Shown here: piece by piece, positions 48,101 to 55,929 of the stretch
How positions within the stretch are numbered: position 1 is the first letter of the stretch
Layout of the letters: each line of letters opens with the position of its first letter
Origin: an uncultured Sphingomonadaceae bacterium
Lineage (GTDB): Bacteria > Pseudomonadota > Alphaproteobacteria > Sphingomonadales > Sphingomonadaceae
Length of the DNA: 64,000 nt
Assembly: GCA_947497315.1 (NCBI GenBank)
Contig: CANMFX010000001.1
Span: 1,302,001-1,366,000, forward strand
Direction: 5' to 3'
Made by a program: the position numbers and the translations under genes
Notes under the pieces: generated by a model
What the model was told of the DNA's origin: nothing
The model's database searches: none
Seen by the model: the letters and a program-made list of their open reading frames with translations, nothing else

Positions 48101-50191
48101 CACATCTGCGGTTGAGGACAGCGTGATCGTCGTTGTGCCATCACCTGCGAATGTCCTAATCCCGATACCCGCACCCGTCACATCATCAACGCTCAGCGAT
48201 ATAGCGCCCGCGCCCGAATCTCTTGCATATATGCCCTCGGTACCACCGCTGACGCTGCCCGCGCTGCTATCAATCGTGATGCCGCCACCGTTGGTCCCCG
48301 CAATTATGCCGTTAATGCCTGTGCCGTTCACATCCGCGCTCGTCACCGATATCGCACCTGCGCCCATATCTATTGCAAATATGCCAAACGAGGCTCCGCT
48401 AACGGAGCCTGCGCTACTGTCCACCGTGATGCCGCCACTGTTGGACCTCGCATCTATGCCGCCACCACCGAGGCCGGCGACATCGGCGCTGGTCACCAAT
48501 AAAGCGCCTGTGCCGAACTCTTGAGCAAATATGCCTCTGCGACCACCACTGACGCTGCCCGCGCTGCTGTCAATCGTGATGCCGCCACCGGAAGCTACCA
48601 CGTTTATGCCATCACCACTGACGCCGGTGACATCGGCACTAGTCACCGATAAAGCGCCTGTGCCGAAATCTGCTGCCACTATGCCGATGCGACCACCGCT
48701 AACGCTGCCTGCGCTGCTGTCAATCGTGATGCCGCCGCCGATGCTCCTTGCAGATATACCATCCGCATTGACACTGGATACACGGCCAATGGCCGCTGCA
48801 TCACCAATATTGATCGCGCCGCCAGAGCTGAATGCAATAATGCCAGCACCATTGGCTCCGAAAAATGTGGTGGCGCCAACCGTGATATCACCCATGCCGG
48901 TGCCGGTGATGCCGCCCACTGTGCCGCTGCCTTGAATAGAGATATCGCCTGCGCCGCTATTCGCGAAAATACCATTGCCGCCCGTGCCTGTGATCGTATC
49001 GACCGCATTAACAGTGATCGCACCGCCAGCCGAGCCAAGATCCAGACCATCGCCCGCCTGACCCGTCACGCTGTCGAGATTATCGACCAGGATATCACCG
49101 CCCATAGAACGAGTAAAAATACCATCCGTTGCGCCCACCACATCGCCCGACATGCCCTGCACCGTAATCGCACCGCCGGTTGACCGCGCGTCAATGCCGT
49201 ATCCAGTCGAACCGGTAACTGTTGCGGTAGAGGCAAGCGTGATGATGGTATCGTCGCTTGTCGCATCGCTATCAATGCCCACACCGCCCATCACCTGATC
49301 AACAGTTATGCGGAGCGTGCCAGAACCAATATTGGTCGCGGAAATCCCCCGCATCCCTCCTGATACAGCGCCAGCAATGCTATCAATCGTCAGGTCACTG
49401 CCCAAATTGATAGCATAAATCCCGTCATTTGCCGCGCCATCAACACCGGCCGCGGTGATCGACAGCACACCATATCCTTCATTTCTCGCGAAGATACCAT
49501 CTGTCCCTCCCGACACAGCTCCAGCGCTGCTATCAATAGTCAGCGAATCGGTAGCATTGCTGTTCCGAGCCAAAATACCCCGATCAGTCGTACCGCTCAC
49601 ATTCCCGCCGGTTGTGATCGACGTTGAACCCGTGGGTGCAAAATTCCCAGCGTAGATGCCACGCAGTTCGCCATTTATGGTGCTGGTCCCACCGCTTTGA
49701 GAAACCGATAAATCGCCGCCAAATTCAAAAATATTAAGCCCACTTACGTTGACGCCAGTGGCATCAACCTCAAATCCATCTTCAATCGTAATGATCGCAT
49801 TGAAGCCGGTTATATCCTGCTGCGTCGCGGCAGGAGCGCCATTGTCCTGGCATTCAAAAACTCCGGGAGAAACCTGAATACATGCATCCTGTGCCAGCGC
49901 CGGTCCGCCCGATGCGATCAGCGCTATGGGGGCAACCGTCAGGCCAAGTAGCGCCTTTGCCCATCCCAGACCGCTTGCTACTGATGACGATGGATCGGCA
50001 GCATGTGCGGGGGTGGGAAGCATCTGGGCCCGACCCTGATGCGGGGAATAGCTTGCGGCCTTCCCCTGATATTTGGTCATTCGGCCGCCGCGCACCATGC
50101 CAAAGCCAAACCAGCTGCACCGGACCTGTTCATTCTCACCGAGAATATCAGTGATTGCTTCACCGTCAGTTTTACGCACAAGATCAGTCAT
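42128..50191 (-). CDS. giant beta-helix autotransporter adhesin
   Basis: A protein of about 2,687 residues from ATG 50191 (TTG 50221 is an alternative). A signal peptide (GLGWAKALLGLTVAPIALIASGGPALA) appears only after about 75 residues. The passenger has tens of degenerate repeats of the type GI-A-N-G-LTIDSSAGAVSGG / GALSITTADVTG, in units of about 25 residues paired into 50, expected to form a beta-helix. The C-terminal ~270 residues are an autotransporter beta-barrel ending in GVRIKF. Typical of type Va secretion adhesins. The gene faces a winged-helix regulator. Tandem DNA repeats of 150 bp (for example 46800-46949 and 46950-47099) make it prone to recombination and to assembly error. No enzyme domain was seen. 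Confidence 0.9.
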   Translation of the reverse strand: MTDLVRKTDGEAITDILGENEQVRCSWFGFGMVRGGRMTKYQGKAASYSPHQGRAQMLPTPAHAADPSSSVASGLGWAKALLGLTVAPIALIASGGPALAQDACIQVSPGVFECQDNGAPAATQQDITGFNAIITIEDGFEVDATGVNVSGLNIFEFGGDLSVSQSGGTSTINGELRGIYAGNFAPTGSTSITTGGNVSGTTDRGILARNSNATDSLTIDSSAGAVSGGTDGIFARNEGYGVLSITAAGVDGAANDGIYAINLGSDLTIDSIAGAVSGGMRGISATNIGSGTLRITVDQVMGGVGIDSDATSDDTIITLASTATVTGSTGYGIDARSTGGAITVQGMSGDVVGATDGIFTRSMGGDILVDNLDSVTGQAGDGLDLGSAGGAITVNAVDTITGTGGNGIFANSGAGDISIQGSGTVGGITGTGMGDITVGATTFFGANGAGIIAFSSGGAINIGDAAAIGRVSSVNADGISARSIGGGITIDSSAGSVSGGRIGIVAADFGTGALSVTSADVTGVSGDGINVVASGGGITIDSSAGSVSGGRRGIFAQEFGTGALLVTSADVAGLGGGGIDARSNSGGITVDSSAGSVSGASFGIFAIDMGAGAISVTSADVNGTGINGIIAGTNGGGITIDSSAGSVSGGTEGIYARDSGAGAISLSVDDVTGAGIGIRTFAGDGTTTITLSSTADVSGTAAEGILSASTGMMADITVQGSSGNVTGGTDGIAISTMDADIMVDNLDSVTGQAGDGLDLGSAGGAINVNAVDTVLGTGGFGILADSDGGDITITGNGLVGGIEGTVGDGINANAAGGTGGAITITGNGNIGGSDNGIFANTGGGGSITIDSSGALVGGRNNGIFATSNGAGATSITTGNVTSILGDGIFVDNGNYTSDLTIDSSAGSVSGRSTGIRADHDGYGALRITTANVMGLTGDAINANNRVGTDLTINSSAGTVYGYNSGIRTTNSGSGALTITTADVTGGNGGGIDAFNASGTSLSIDSSAGTVSGAGDGVRAVNSGSGALTITTAGANGDGDDGIFAFSFGTDLRVDSSAGAVTGANYGILADNRGFGALAITTADVTGDGDDGIFASNLGTDLAIDSSAGAVTGANYGIFADNRGFGALEITTADVTGTSNEGISAENSGTSLTIDSTLGAVTGGNGGIDARNYGSGDLSITTADVTGGSSIGIVVRNFGADLSIDSSAGIVSAASAGISASHFGAGALTIDAADVIADTNGTGGGTGIFAVATAASMGGLSITSTGMVSGGSTGISADNFGAGALTIDVANVVGDADGNGIGLGIFAINRATSMGDLSISSTGSVSGGSSSDGISANQQGVGALSINVNEVTGDVGIDADATSGATTITLASTAVVTGTSGEGINARSTGGAITVQGSSGDVIGATVGIYLRSMGGDITVDNLDSVTGQMGEGLNLYSAGGDIMVTAVDAITGTGRDGILAVSDGGNISIQGSGLVGDITSINDRGITARANGGDINIGSLATNGAVTGELGIYATTNGLGNIIVDSTGGAVTATLSSGILATNTGSGSTTITTGDVSATTVGAPLIFQSGIAASSTGSDLIIDSSAGTVVASAFGIFADHSGTGEVSITTADVTGQGSYGILVSNAGTDLTIDSSAGSVTGGSDGIRANNFGLGVLSISTADVAGTNQNGVYAANYGTDLIIDSSAGSVSGGIRGIYARQLGTGDLTIAANAVNGSSYGILTRQYGAGAQSINVSGDVIATANAGIFANGSGSSLTITTQGLVSGLNTGIDAVNDGTGALTINANSAIGTNSTGIFARNGRSLGAPSAVGTDLSITTTGTVTGERGIYALNGGTGGLSITTADVTGTSSSAIRATLDSFALGDLIIDTMTGMISGNSNGISAINSGAGAVSLSTGNVTAGGGTGILVTNSTAGADVNIDTSLGAVSAEREGIAAFSEGSGPLTITTRNVSSQSSAGIAATQNTNDADIVIDTTAGAINGSDIGIMARQNTAGDITLDVGVIQGRVGIMSTATTGDTLITLSSTALVTGTSMTGLSASSTSGNITVQGSSGTITGAADGMMLVSTGGDLTVDNIDLIQGNAGDGLELASSGGAITVRDVDAITGIGGNGILADATGGAGGDILITGVGDVMGSLAGIAATVDGAGTVTAGLTGMTFGAVNGFDVSTQGGAVSVNNSGALSGGTFAFIASGANTGPITLTNSGTVAGPVQFVGGDDSFTNSGLFQVRGTSDFGAGADMFENLAGGTVVAEAATSLIGIETFRSAGLITLVGQAASGSLTIDGDFVGVDGTLALDVDFAGTADQLIIGGAASGTTSILINDVSAGAGLGDTITLVDAAGGSLEGAFELATQSLSFTPFVALDLTFDAANNDYLISRRFTSSVAEGAKLAEGAQSLWYRSTDAWAQHRASTRFDAENASPHWLTFYGNVANREDDTMGTGLMLPTANDLDYSQDFFGFQIGYDLASDAGDGFAAGITSGYLSSNIRFASRGNSARFEVFNIGLSASYSSGGFYADGLIKYDMISGNLNDPRAGGFRGEADGDALGIHAQVGYRFGNDGFFIEPQVSLDYQETSLDDIVIEDIRFDFGNIDGLRGIAGLRLGGKSQRTNGTGIGYYLGASVVHEFEGGAPVSFSFGPDAIALTNNEIGTYGRIETGMTLFGNGPLSGFIEAQADVSEGYMSYGGQAGVRIKF
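46800..47099. repeat. tandem 150-bp repeats inside the autotransporter
   Basis: Two adjacent 150-bp units, each coding for 50 residues, agree at most positions by eye. They are the clearest of many more divergent units between about 43.8 and 49.7 kb. The spacing keeps the reading frame, so unit gain or loss would change length without a frameshift. Confidence 0.8.
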
Positions 50192-50407
50192 ATTGCCCCA
50201 TAAGACCCCGCCGGGTCGCAATTTAAATCTGCCTGTGGATATGTGTGGAGCCGCTTTGCCTCAAGCTTGCCCCCAAAAAACCCCGTTTTGATCTTTCCCC
50301 TATGAGTTACACCCGGTATTAGTTCGTTTACGCAGGGAGAATATGAGAGTTTGGCCTTTCGACAGCCGATGTCATAACCAACCGAATTGCTTCAGGGGGA
50401 AAGCCGC

Positions 50408-51979
50408 TTGATCTATAAATTTAGTGTGTTCGCCTATGATAGCGACCGGTTTGAACTGACCGACACGAGCGGCGAGGAAGTCCCCCTGCAGCCGATGACG
50501 AAGGAACTTCTATACCTGTTCCTTCAAGCGGGCGTGGGGCAGCTACTGACCAAGGGCAAAATCATTGAGCAGCTATGGCAAGGTCGGCAGGTTTCAAACG
50601 CTGCACTGCTCAGCCAGATCAAGACTTTACGTGCGGCGCTGAACGATACGGAAAAACCTCGCCAGATCATCGCCACCGTCCATGCCAAGGGTTGGCGGCT
50701 CATCCCTGAGGTGGAAATGGTGCGCAAACACTCGGTGGCTGCAACGCCTGTTGCTGATGTGGAAGCACCCAGCTCCGAGCTAGTTGGCGAGAAGCCATCG
50801 ATTGCCGTGCTACCGTTCAGAATCATCGGCGACGCGCGCTCGCCCAACGCATCCTTTGCCGAAGCCTTGCCAGATGATATCATTTCCGCGTTGGCGCGAC
50901 TGCATATGCTGCGCGTGATTGCACGCGGCACCAGCTTCCAGTTTGGCAACGGCAATATCGCCCCGTCAAAGCTGCGCACGGCGCTGGGCGTCGATTATTG
51001 CGTCAGCGGCGCGATCGAGCTGGGCGGAGATAATCTTGTCGTTCTGATCGAACTCGCGGATACACGTGATGACAGTGTCGTCTGGTCTGAACGGTTTGAA
51101 TTTGATCCGCGTGCTGTCCACGAAATCAGGGAGCATGCAGTCGGGCGTGTGGTGCATGAGGTTGAACGGCAAATCCCGCGCAATGAAGCAGAACGATTAC
51201 GGATTTCAGCGTCAAAGGATCTGACCGCGTGGCAGGCCTTCCACATGGGGTCATCGCTGATTTACCGCCGAGGGATAAGCAATATCGAGCGCGCGCAGGC
51301 TTATTTTACTCGCGCTGTATCCATCGATCCGGATTTCGCTCGGGCACATGCCGCATTGTCCCACACTTATTGGTGGCTGCTGCTCCAGCGGACATTGCAT
51401 GATCCGGGCGATGCGCCGCAGTTAATGCGCCAGTCGGCTGAGGCAGCAGTCGATGCCGATCCGGATGACCCGTCGGCAAACTTGGCGATGGGCAAGGCAC
51501 TATCGCTCGGCACCCAGCCCGACCAGGCACCGGAATGGCTGGAACGCGCGATTGATCTTTCACCCAGCTATGCAATGGGCCACACGCAGGTAGCGGCCTA
51601 TCACGCCTTTGCCGGGCCCTATGAGGACGCGATGGAGCATGGCGCGTTGGCGCTGAAGCTGAGCCCGCGTGATCCGATGCGTTACAGCACATATGCCGCG
51701 CACGCGATTGCGCAATTCAATCTCGGCGATATTCAAGCAGCGGCAGAGTGGGGGCGCCGCGCACAAAGCGTACCACATGAAGACTTGATGATAATGGTCA
51801 CCGCGCTTTGCGCAGTATTTTTGGCCGGAGACAAGCAGGAAGCAGCACAGATCGCTGGCAAGATTCGCAGTGTCTTTCCGACCGTCACCATCTCCGGGAT
51901 TGAACGCTCAAACCCTGCCATGGGCGATCAGGTGCGCCCGGTCGTCCAGGCAATCCTTAGCGCAAATGGATTTCACTAG
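50408..51979 (+). CDS. winged-helix/TolB-like/TPR transcription regulator (CadC-like)
   Basis: A 523-residue cytoplasmic protein with an N-terminal OmpR/PhoB-type winged helix (about 1-100: LTKGKIIEQLWQGRQVSNAALLSQIKTLRAALND), a TolB-like domain (about 125-235: SIAVLPFRIIG... DDIISALARLHMLRVIARGTSFQF) and TPR helices (about 265-500). No membrane helix was seen between the domains, unlike true CadC. The start is TTG 50408, seven bases after AGGGGGA; TTG 50387 is the in-frame alternative. It is divergent from the giant autotransporter with about 216 bp between, so it may control that gene. Confidence 0.82.
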   Translation: MIYKFSVFAYDSDRFELTDTSGEEVPLQPMTKELLYLFLQAGVGQLLTKGKIIEQLWQGRQVSNAALLSQIKTLRAALNDTEKPRQIIATVHAKGWRLIPEVEMVRKHSVAATPVADVEAPSSELVGEKPSIAVLPFRIIGDARSPNASFAEALPDDIISALARLHMLRVIARGTSFQFGNGNIAPSKLRTALGVDYCVSGAIELGGDNLVVLIELADTRDDSVVWSERFEFDPRAVHEIREHAVGRVVHEVERQIPRNEAERLRISASKDLTAWQAFHMGSSLIYRRGISNIERAQAYFTRAVSIDPDFARAHAALSHTYWWLLLQRTLHDPGDAPQLMRQSAEAAVDADPDDPSANLAMGKALSLGTQPDQAPEWLERAIDLSPSYAMGHTQVAAYHAFAGPYEDAMEHGALALKLSPRDPMRYSTYAAHAIAQFNLGDIQAAAEWGRRAQSVPHEDLMIMVTALCAVFLAGDKQEAAQIAGKIRSVFPTVTISGIERSNPAMGDQVRPVVQAILSANGFH

Positions 51980-52031
51980 GCCGTCTTAGTGACCTATGCG
52001 TTCACCATTGCGGGCAATCGATCAGGTCAGC

Positions 52032-53126
52032 CTACTGCTCGATAGTGATAAGTGTCCCGGCATCGGTCGAGCTTGGTGAGACGGTCATCGGGCAGCTGAA
52101 CCCTTCGATCAACTCAACATCATACAGCTCGCCAATATCACCATCAATCCGGAACCAATCGACGCAGGTGCCCGATTGCAGATCAATCACCTGAACCCCG
52201 CACCACGGCTCGCTATCGGCATCTTTCAAGCGTTGATCGAGCTCAAGCCCCTCAAACCTTTGATAGCGCGGCCGCGACAGGCCGACAAACGCCAACCCTC
52301 CATGGAACGAGAGACCTCGCAAAAAGCCAGGACAGAAGGTCAGCGGTTTGAACGTGCCCATCTTAGTTTTACCATTTGGCAGCTCGACATGGCCCAGTTC
52401 GCCCGTGCCCGAATTCAACACCCACAGTTTGCCATCATGCCAGCGCGGCGAGTGCGGCATGGATAGTCCTTCGCAGATAACAGTCTTCTTCTCAACATCG
52501 ATCACCACGCCGCCATCGCCGCGGCGATCGCGCCAGCCATCGATTGTGTCGGACTTAGAAACGGCGGTGACATAGGCGGGCTTGCCATCGCGCATCGCCA
52601 GACCGTTTAAGTGGCAGCGATCCTCATCCACAATGTCGCTGATGAAAGGTGGTCGCCAAACGGGTTTGAATGAATGTCGCTGCGAGACGGTGGCCAAGCA
52701 ATTGTAGCGCGTGTTGACGAACACCAGCTTGCCATCCTTCTGCACGCCGACATCATGCGCATCGAGCTGACCAGTGGTGTAGATGGTGCGCGGCATGAAG
52801 CAGGCGTCATAGGTCTGATTGATCCGCTGGTCCGCATCCAGCACATTTTCCAGCCGCATCACCTGCGCGCCCGCTGTCAGCACCAGGCGCCCCGGCCCAT
52901 CTGCACATAGTCCCATCGGCTTAGGCATGCCCGACTGGTGCAGCTGCGGATTGCCTTGAGACCCGCTGCCCAGCATGTAGAGAAAGCCGGACTGATAAGA
53001 AGTGAAAGCGAGTGCGGCCTTGAGCTCAGCCAGCCGCGCAATAATCCCGCCTGACAGCGAGTAGGAAACCTTGGGCGGTGCCGCACCAACCTGGCTTGCT
53101 GCGACCTGTTGTCCTTGGCCCGTCAT
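52032..53126 (-). CDS. TIGR03032/DUF4915-family protein of unknown function
   Basis: A 364-residue protein with the motifs kept in TIGR03032 members: WRPPFISDIVDEDRCHLNGLAMRDGKPAYVTA, GGVVIDVEKK, LSMPHSPRWHDGKLWVLNSGTGEL, FCPGFLRGLSFHGGLAFVGLS and the GDIGELYDVEL end. The repeats suggest a beta-propeller. No signal peptide or membrane helix is apparent, and no catalytic function is known. It converges on the winged-helix regulator (53 bp apart). About 750 bp of gene-free sequence lies upstream. Confidence 0.85.
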   Translation of the reverse strand: MTGQGQQVAASQVGAAPPKVSYSLSGGIIARLAELKAALAFTSYQSGFLYMLGSGSQGNPQLHQSGMPKPMGLCADGPGRLVLTAGAQVMRLENVLDADQRINQTYDACFMPRTIYTTGQLDAHDVGVQKDGKLVFVNTRYNCLATVSQRHSFKPVWRPPFISDIVDEDRCHLNGLAMRDGKPAYVTAVSKSDTIDGWRDRRGDGGVVIDVEKKTVICEGLSMPHSPRWHDGKLWVLNSGTGELGHVELPNGKTKMGTFKPLTFCPGFLRGLSFHGGLAFVGLSRPRYQRFEGLELDQRLKDADSEPWCGVQVIDLQSGTCVDWFRIDGDIGELYDVELIEGFSCPMTVSPSSTDAGTLITIEQ

Positions 53127-53882
53127 TCAATTCCGCCCTGTATATATAGTGGTCAATTGGTAGTCTCAGCGATAACTGGCCGATAAATTTAGTGCTGTAA
53201 AGACTGGCTGTGTTGGCGTTCAAAATACCGGTTCCATAAAACCGCCCCATTTCGAAGAGTGCACGAGCACGACTGCGTTGCTGGCGATCGAGAAGGAACC
53301 GGATTGCCAAATCTGCTTCTGGTTGAAGGGATGTTGGGGCCGATCTTGGCGACGCAGTTCCATGGCACGCGGTTTTCAGCTGCAGGATCAAGTTGTGAAT
53401 ATGTCATCTTCATTCTTGGAGGCCGGAATGTCCGCGGAGAATGTCGGCTTTCGAGAACCAAAATATTGGGAGTTAATGTCTTGGATTGGGGCACAAAGCC
53501 GACTTCAGGGAACGGTTGATAATTACTCTTATGTTGAAAGGGTGGGCGCTGGGGTCGGCTTTGTCCCGAAAGCGGACATTCGTTTTGAAAACACTTTTTA
53601 CCTGTTTGAGACTGAGGTACGATTTCGTACTCACAATCTTTACCAAATCGGTCTCGGCAGTTGAACCACTGTTTTGAGTGCGGCTAACTCATTTCTGATA
53701 TCAAAGATCGGGTCACTTTCCAAATAAGAATCATCTTTCAGAATCATGGATGTGGCCAGAATCTGATACTTATGAGCCTTTGCGTTGACGTTAACATGTC
53801 AGGATGCATGACTCGAGACTGATGCTCCGCGATTCTTCCGTAGGCTGGCTCGTCCCTAGATTATGGATCATCACTCGGTGGC
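53127..53882. other. gene-free stretch with PKADI-type repeats
   Basis: No trusted gene. Between 53443 and 53578 are repeats of the GTCSGCTTT type: an inverted pair GTCGGCTTT (53443-53451) and AAAGCCGAC (53495-53503), and an imperfect palindrome at 53554-53578. A separate palindrome GTACGATTTCGTAC lies near 53620. The open frame 53278-53664 passes through the repeats and includes GFVPKADI, so it is most likely not a gene. The sequence may be decayed insertion material. Confidence 0.5.
53554..53578. repeat. imperfect copy of the PKADI-type repeat
   Basis: GTCGGCTTT and AAAGCGGAC around a GTCCCG loop, one mismatch between arms. Its minus strand matches the copy at 14701-14726 across both arms and the loop except for two bases. 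Confidence 0.75.
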
Positions 53883-54281
53883 TCAAAGGATTTTGGCAAA
53901 GCCAGCGGTGCCAGCAGTTGGACGGCTTCCTTTTTCATAAGATGTTTCAGGTGTCGCAGCTTCCAAAAGTTTCTGCTTGTCCGGTTCGTCTTTCAGTATT
54001 GCAGTCAGAGTTCTGACGCACAAGCGCGCGGTGTCATCGGCCAGTTCATACCAGATTTGCTTTCCATCCCGGCGCGTTTTTACAATTTCAGCGCGCCGGA
54101 GCGCCGCCAATTGCTGACTCAACGCCGGTTGTCCGATGCCCGTTGCATCGTCGATGTCACTGACCGTGCTCTCTCCGCCTGCAAGAAATGACAGGATCAT
54201 CAATCGCTGGGGCTGCGCATAGACTTTCAATTTCTCGCTTGCGCGATCGGCTAGTTCTCGACTTTCGAAGAGGGCGGTCAT
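53883..54281 (-). CDS. ArsR-family regulator, BigR/SqrR-like but lacking sensor cysteines
   Basis: A 132-residue winged-helix ArsR repressor. The recognition region DATGIGQPALSQQLAALRRAEIVKTRRDGKQIWYEL resembles BigR/SqrR, the sulfide- and persulfide-responsive repressors. Those use two cysteines, near residues 41 and 107, that form a polysulfide bridge. Here the corresponding region near residue 31 reads ILSFL and the later one reads LTAILK; the only cysteine is Cys88. It starts inside the stop of the peroxiredoxin gene (ATGA), so the two are co-transcribed, and it probably acts on the divergent promoter at 54.95 kb. Confidence 0.85.
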   Translation of the reverse strand: MTALFESRELADRASEKLKVYAQPQRLMILSFLAGGESTVSDIDDATGIGQPALSQQLAALRRAEIVKTRRDGKQIWYELADDTARLCVRTLTAILKDEPDKQKLLEAATPETSYEKGSRPTAGTAGFAKIL

Positions 54282-54910
54282 TTCGGTGTCACCTTCCTGC
54301 AGAACCAGTCTTCACCATCGTCAATATCCGTAATCGAGGCCGGCGGCACGGCAAGAAGATCATCGCCAGGCTGCCAGCCTTCGGGGGTAAGAGCTTTCCC
54401 GTCTGCAACCGTTTGCAAAGCGGTGAGCAGGCGGATCATTTCATCGACCGATCGCCCGACATTATAAGGATAGCAGGTTGTCGCCCGAATAATCCCTTCC
54501 GGATCAATAAAATAGCTGGTCCGCATGGCGGTGGAGTCGGTTGCGTTCTCGTCAATCATCCCAAAGGCTTTGCCGACAGCCATGCTGGGGTCTTCAACAA
54601 TCGGAAAGGATATTTCCGCCCCGTATTGTTCCTGAATGACGCGAACCCAAGCGAGATGCGAGTATAGACTGTCAACCGATAGACCAACCAGAGCGCAATC
54701 CAGTTTTTCAAAGGCGTCGGCCTTGCGCGCGAGCGCAACAAATTCGGTTGTACATACGGGCGTAAAATCAGCCGGATGGGAGAAGAAAATCAACCAGCGA
54801 CCACGATAATCGGACAGCTTGATCGGGCCATGTGTGGTGCGTGCCTCAAAGTCCGGTATCTTATCGCCAACGCGCAGCATTGCTGGGTTATTTGATTGTT
54901 CTTCTGTCAT
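54278..54910 (-). CDS. 1-Cys peroxiredoxin (Prx6-like)
   Basis: A 210-residue peroxiredoxin reducing H2O2, organic peroxides and possibly persulfides. The peroxidatic Cys53 lies in HPADFTPVCTTEF, and the length and C-terminal extension (LTPEGWQPGDDLLAVPPAS) fit the Prx6 group. ATG 54910 is preferred over GTG 54928 since AGGAAG precedes it. It is divergent from the persulfide dioxygenase gene and coupled to the arsR gene. Confidence 0.92.
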   Translation of the reverse strand: MTEEQSNNPAMLRVGDKIPDFEARTTHGPIKLSDYRGRWLIFFSHPADFTPVCTTEFVALARKADAFEKLDCALVGLSVDSLYSHLAWVRVIQEQYGAEISFPIVEDPSMAVGKAFGMIDENATDSTAMRTSYFIDPEGIIRATTCYPYNVGRSVDEMIRLLTALQTVADGKALTPEGWQPGDDLLAVPPASITDIDDGEDWFCRKVTPK

Positions 54911-54949
54911 CAAGTCTTCCTCTGGCACCCGTTTGGCATTGCGGTCCTA

Positions 54950-54989
54950 TTGACGCAACACGTATAGTGTATTACATGATTTATGTAAA
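54950..54989. promoter_or_regulatory. divergent promoters with ArsR-type operator
   Basis: The perfect palindrome TTACATGATTTATGTAA (arms of 6, spacer of 5; 54972-54988) lies between the divergent prx-arsR and blh operons. On the minus strand TTTACA and TATACG stand 17 bases apart, the -35 inside the palindrome. On the plus strand TTGACG (54950) has a weak -10 (TACATG) 17 bases on, also inside it. One bound repressor could therefore silence both directions. Confidence 0.55.
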
Positions 54990-55011
54990 TATGAATATAA
55001 GAGGATATCCC

Positions 55012-55929
55012 ATGACCGACCCAGTACTTACCCATGCGTCGAATCAAGTGTCTTCGGCGCAACGGAACATCCCGATTATCAAGGCATTTTTTGACGAACC
55101 GACCTTCACGGTCACTTATGTCGTCCACGACGAAGAGACGAAAAAGGCAGCGGTCGTTGACAGTGTTTTCGACTTTGATCCCGCGTCAGGGCGAACGTCT
55201 TTCGATTCAGCTGACCAGGTGATCGACTATGTGAAAGAGCAACGCCTGGAGATCGAATGGCTTCTGGAAACGCATGCCCATGCGGATCATCTTTCGGCCG
55301 CGCCCTATCTACAGGAAAAATTGGGCGGCAAAATTGCCATTGGCGAGCATATCGTCACGGTTCAGCAGGTCTTCGGAAAGCTATTCAATGCCGGTACGGA
55401 ATTTCAACGCGATGGGTCGGACTTTGATCATCTTTTTGCCGATGGCGACACGTTCAACATTGGCAATATTGATGTGACCGTCATGCATGTTCCCGGCCAC
55501 ACACCGGCTGACATAGCCTATGTGATCGGCGATGCGGTGTTTGTTGGCGATACCATGTTCATGCCGGATTACGGATCGGCACGGGCCGATTTCCCGGGCG
55601 GTGATGCGCGGCAGCTATATCGTTCGCTCCGCCGGATATTGGAGCTTCCCAAAACCACCCGTCTCTTCATGTGCCACGATTATCTACCGGAAGGGCGCGA
55701 TGAATATGTCTGGGAAACTACCGTTGCCGCGCAACGAGAAGGTAATATCCATGCCCATGACGGGATAAGTGAGGATGATTTTGTCAAGATGCGAACCGCA
55801 CGTGACAAAACGCTCGATATGCCGCGTCTGATCTTGCCATCGGTTCAGGTGAACATGCGTGCGGGTCATTTGCCGCCTGCCGAGGACAATGGTGTTCGCT
55901 ATCTCAAACTTCCTCTGAACGGCGTCTGA
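55012..55929 (+). CDS. MBL-fold persulfide dioxygenase-like hydrolase (Blh-like)
   Basis: A 305-residue metallo-beta-lactamase-fold protein related to ETHE1/Blh, which oxidises glutathione persulfide to sulfite with oxygen. Metal ligands are visible: His88, His90, Asp92 and His93 in THAHADH, His163 in VPGHTPAD, and His222 in CHDYLP, with an Asp in VGDTMF between them. ATG 55012 follows GAGG. The next gene starts at its last stop base. Context (half-size YeeE genes and SQR) supports the sulfide pathway rather than glyoxalase II. Confidence 0.9.
   Translation: MTDPVLTHASNQVSSAQRNIPIIKAFFDEPTFTVTYVVHDEETKKAAVVDSVFDFDPASGRTSFDSADQVIDYVKEQRLEIEWLLETHAHADHLSAAPYLQEKLGGKIAIGEHIVTVQQVFGKLFNAGTEFQRDGSDFDHLFADGDTFNIGNIDVTVMHVPGHTPADIAYVIGDAVFVGDTMFMPDYGSARADFPGGDARQLYRSLRRILELPKTTRLFMCHDYLPEGRDEYVWETTVAAQREGNIHAHDGISEDDFVKMRTARDKTLDMPRLILPSVQVNMRAGHLPPAEDNGVRYLKLPLNGV

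Noticed and set aside
43000-49700. Regularly spaced repeats resembling a CRISPR array
   Set aside because: The repeats are translated in one long frame, vary gradually and have no constant direct repeat with unique spacers.
53278-53664. 128-codon plus-strand open frame ending after GFVPKADIRFEN
   Set aside because: It runs through a cluster of inverted repeats and includes the repeat-derived peptide; no ribosome site or family was recognised.
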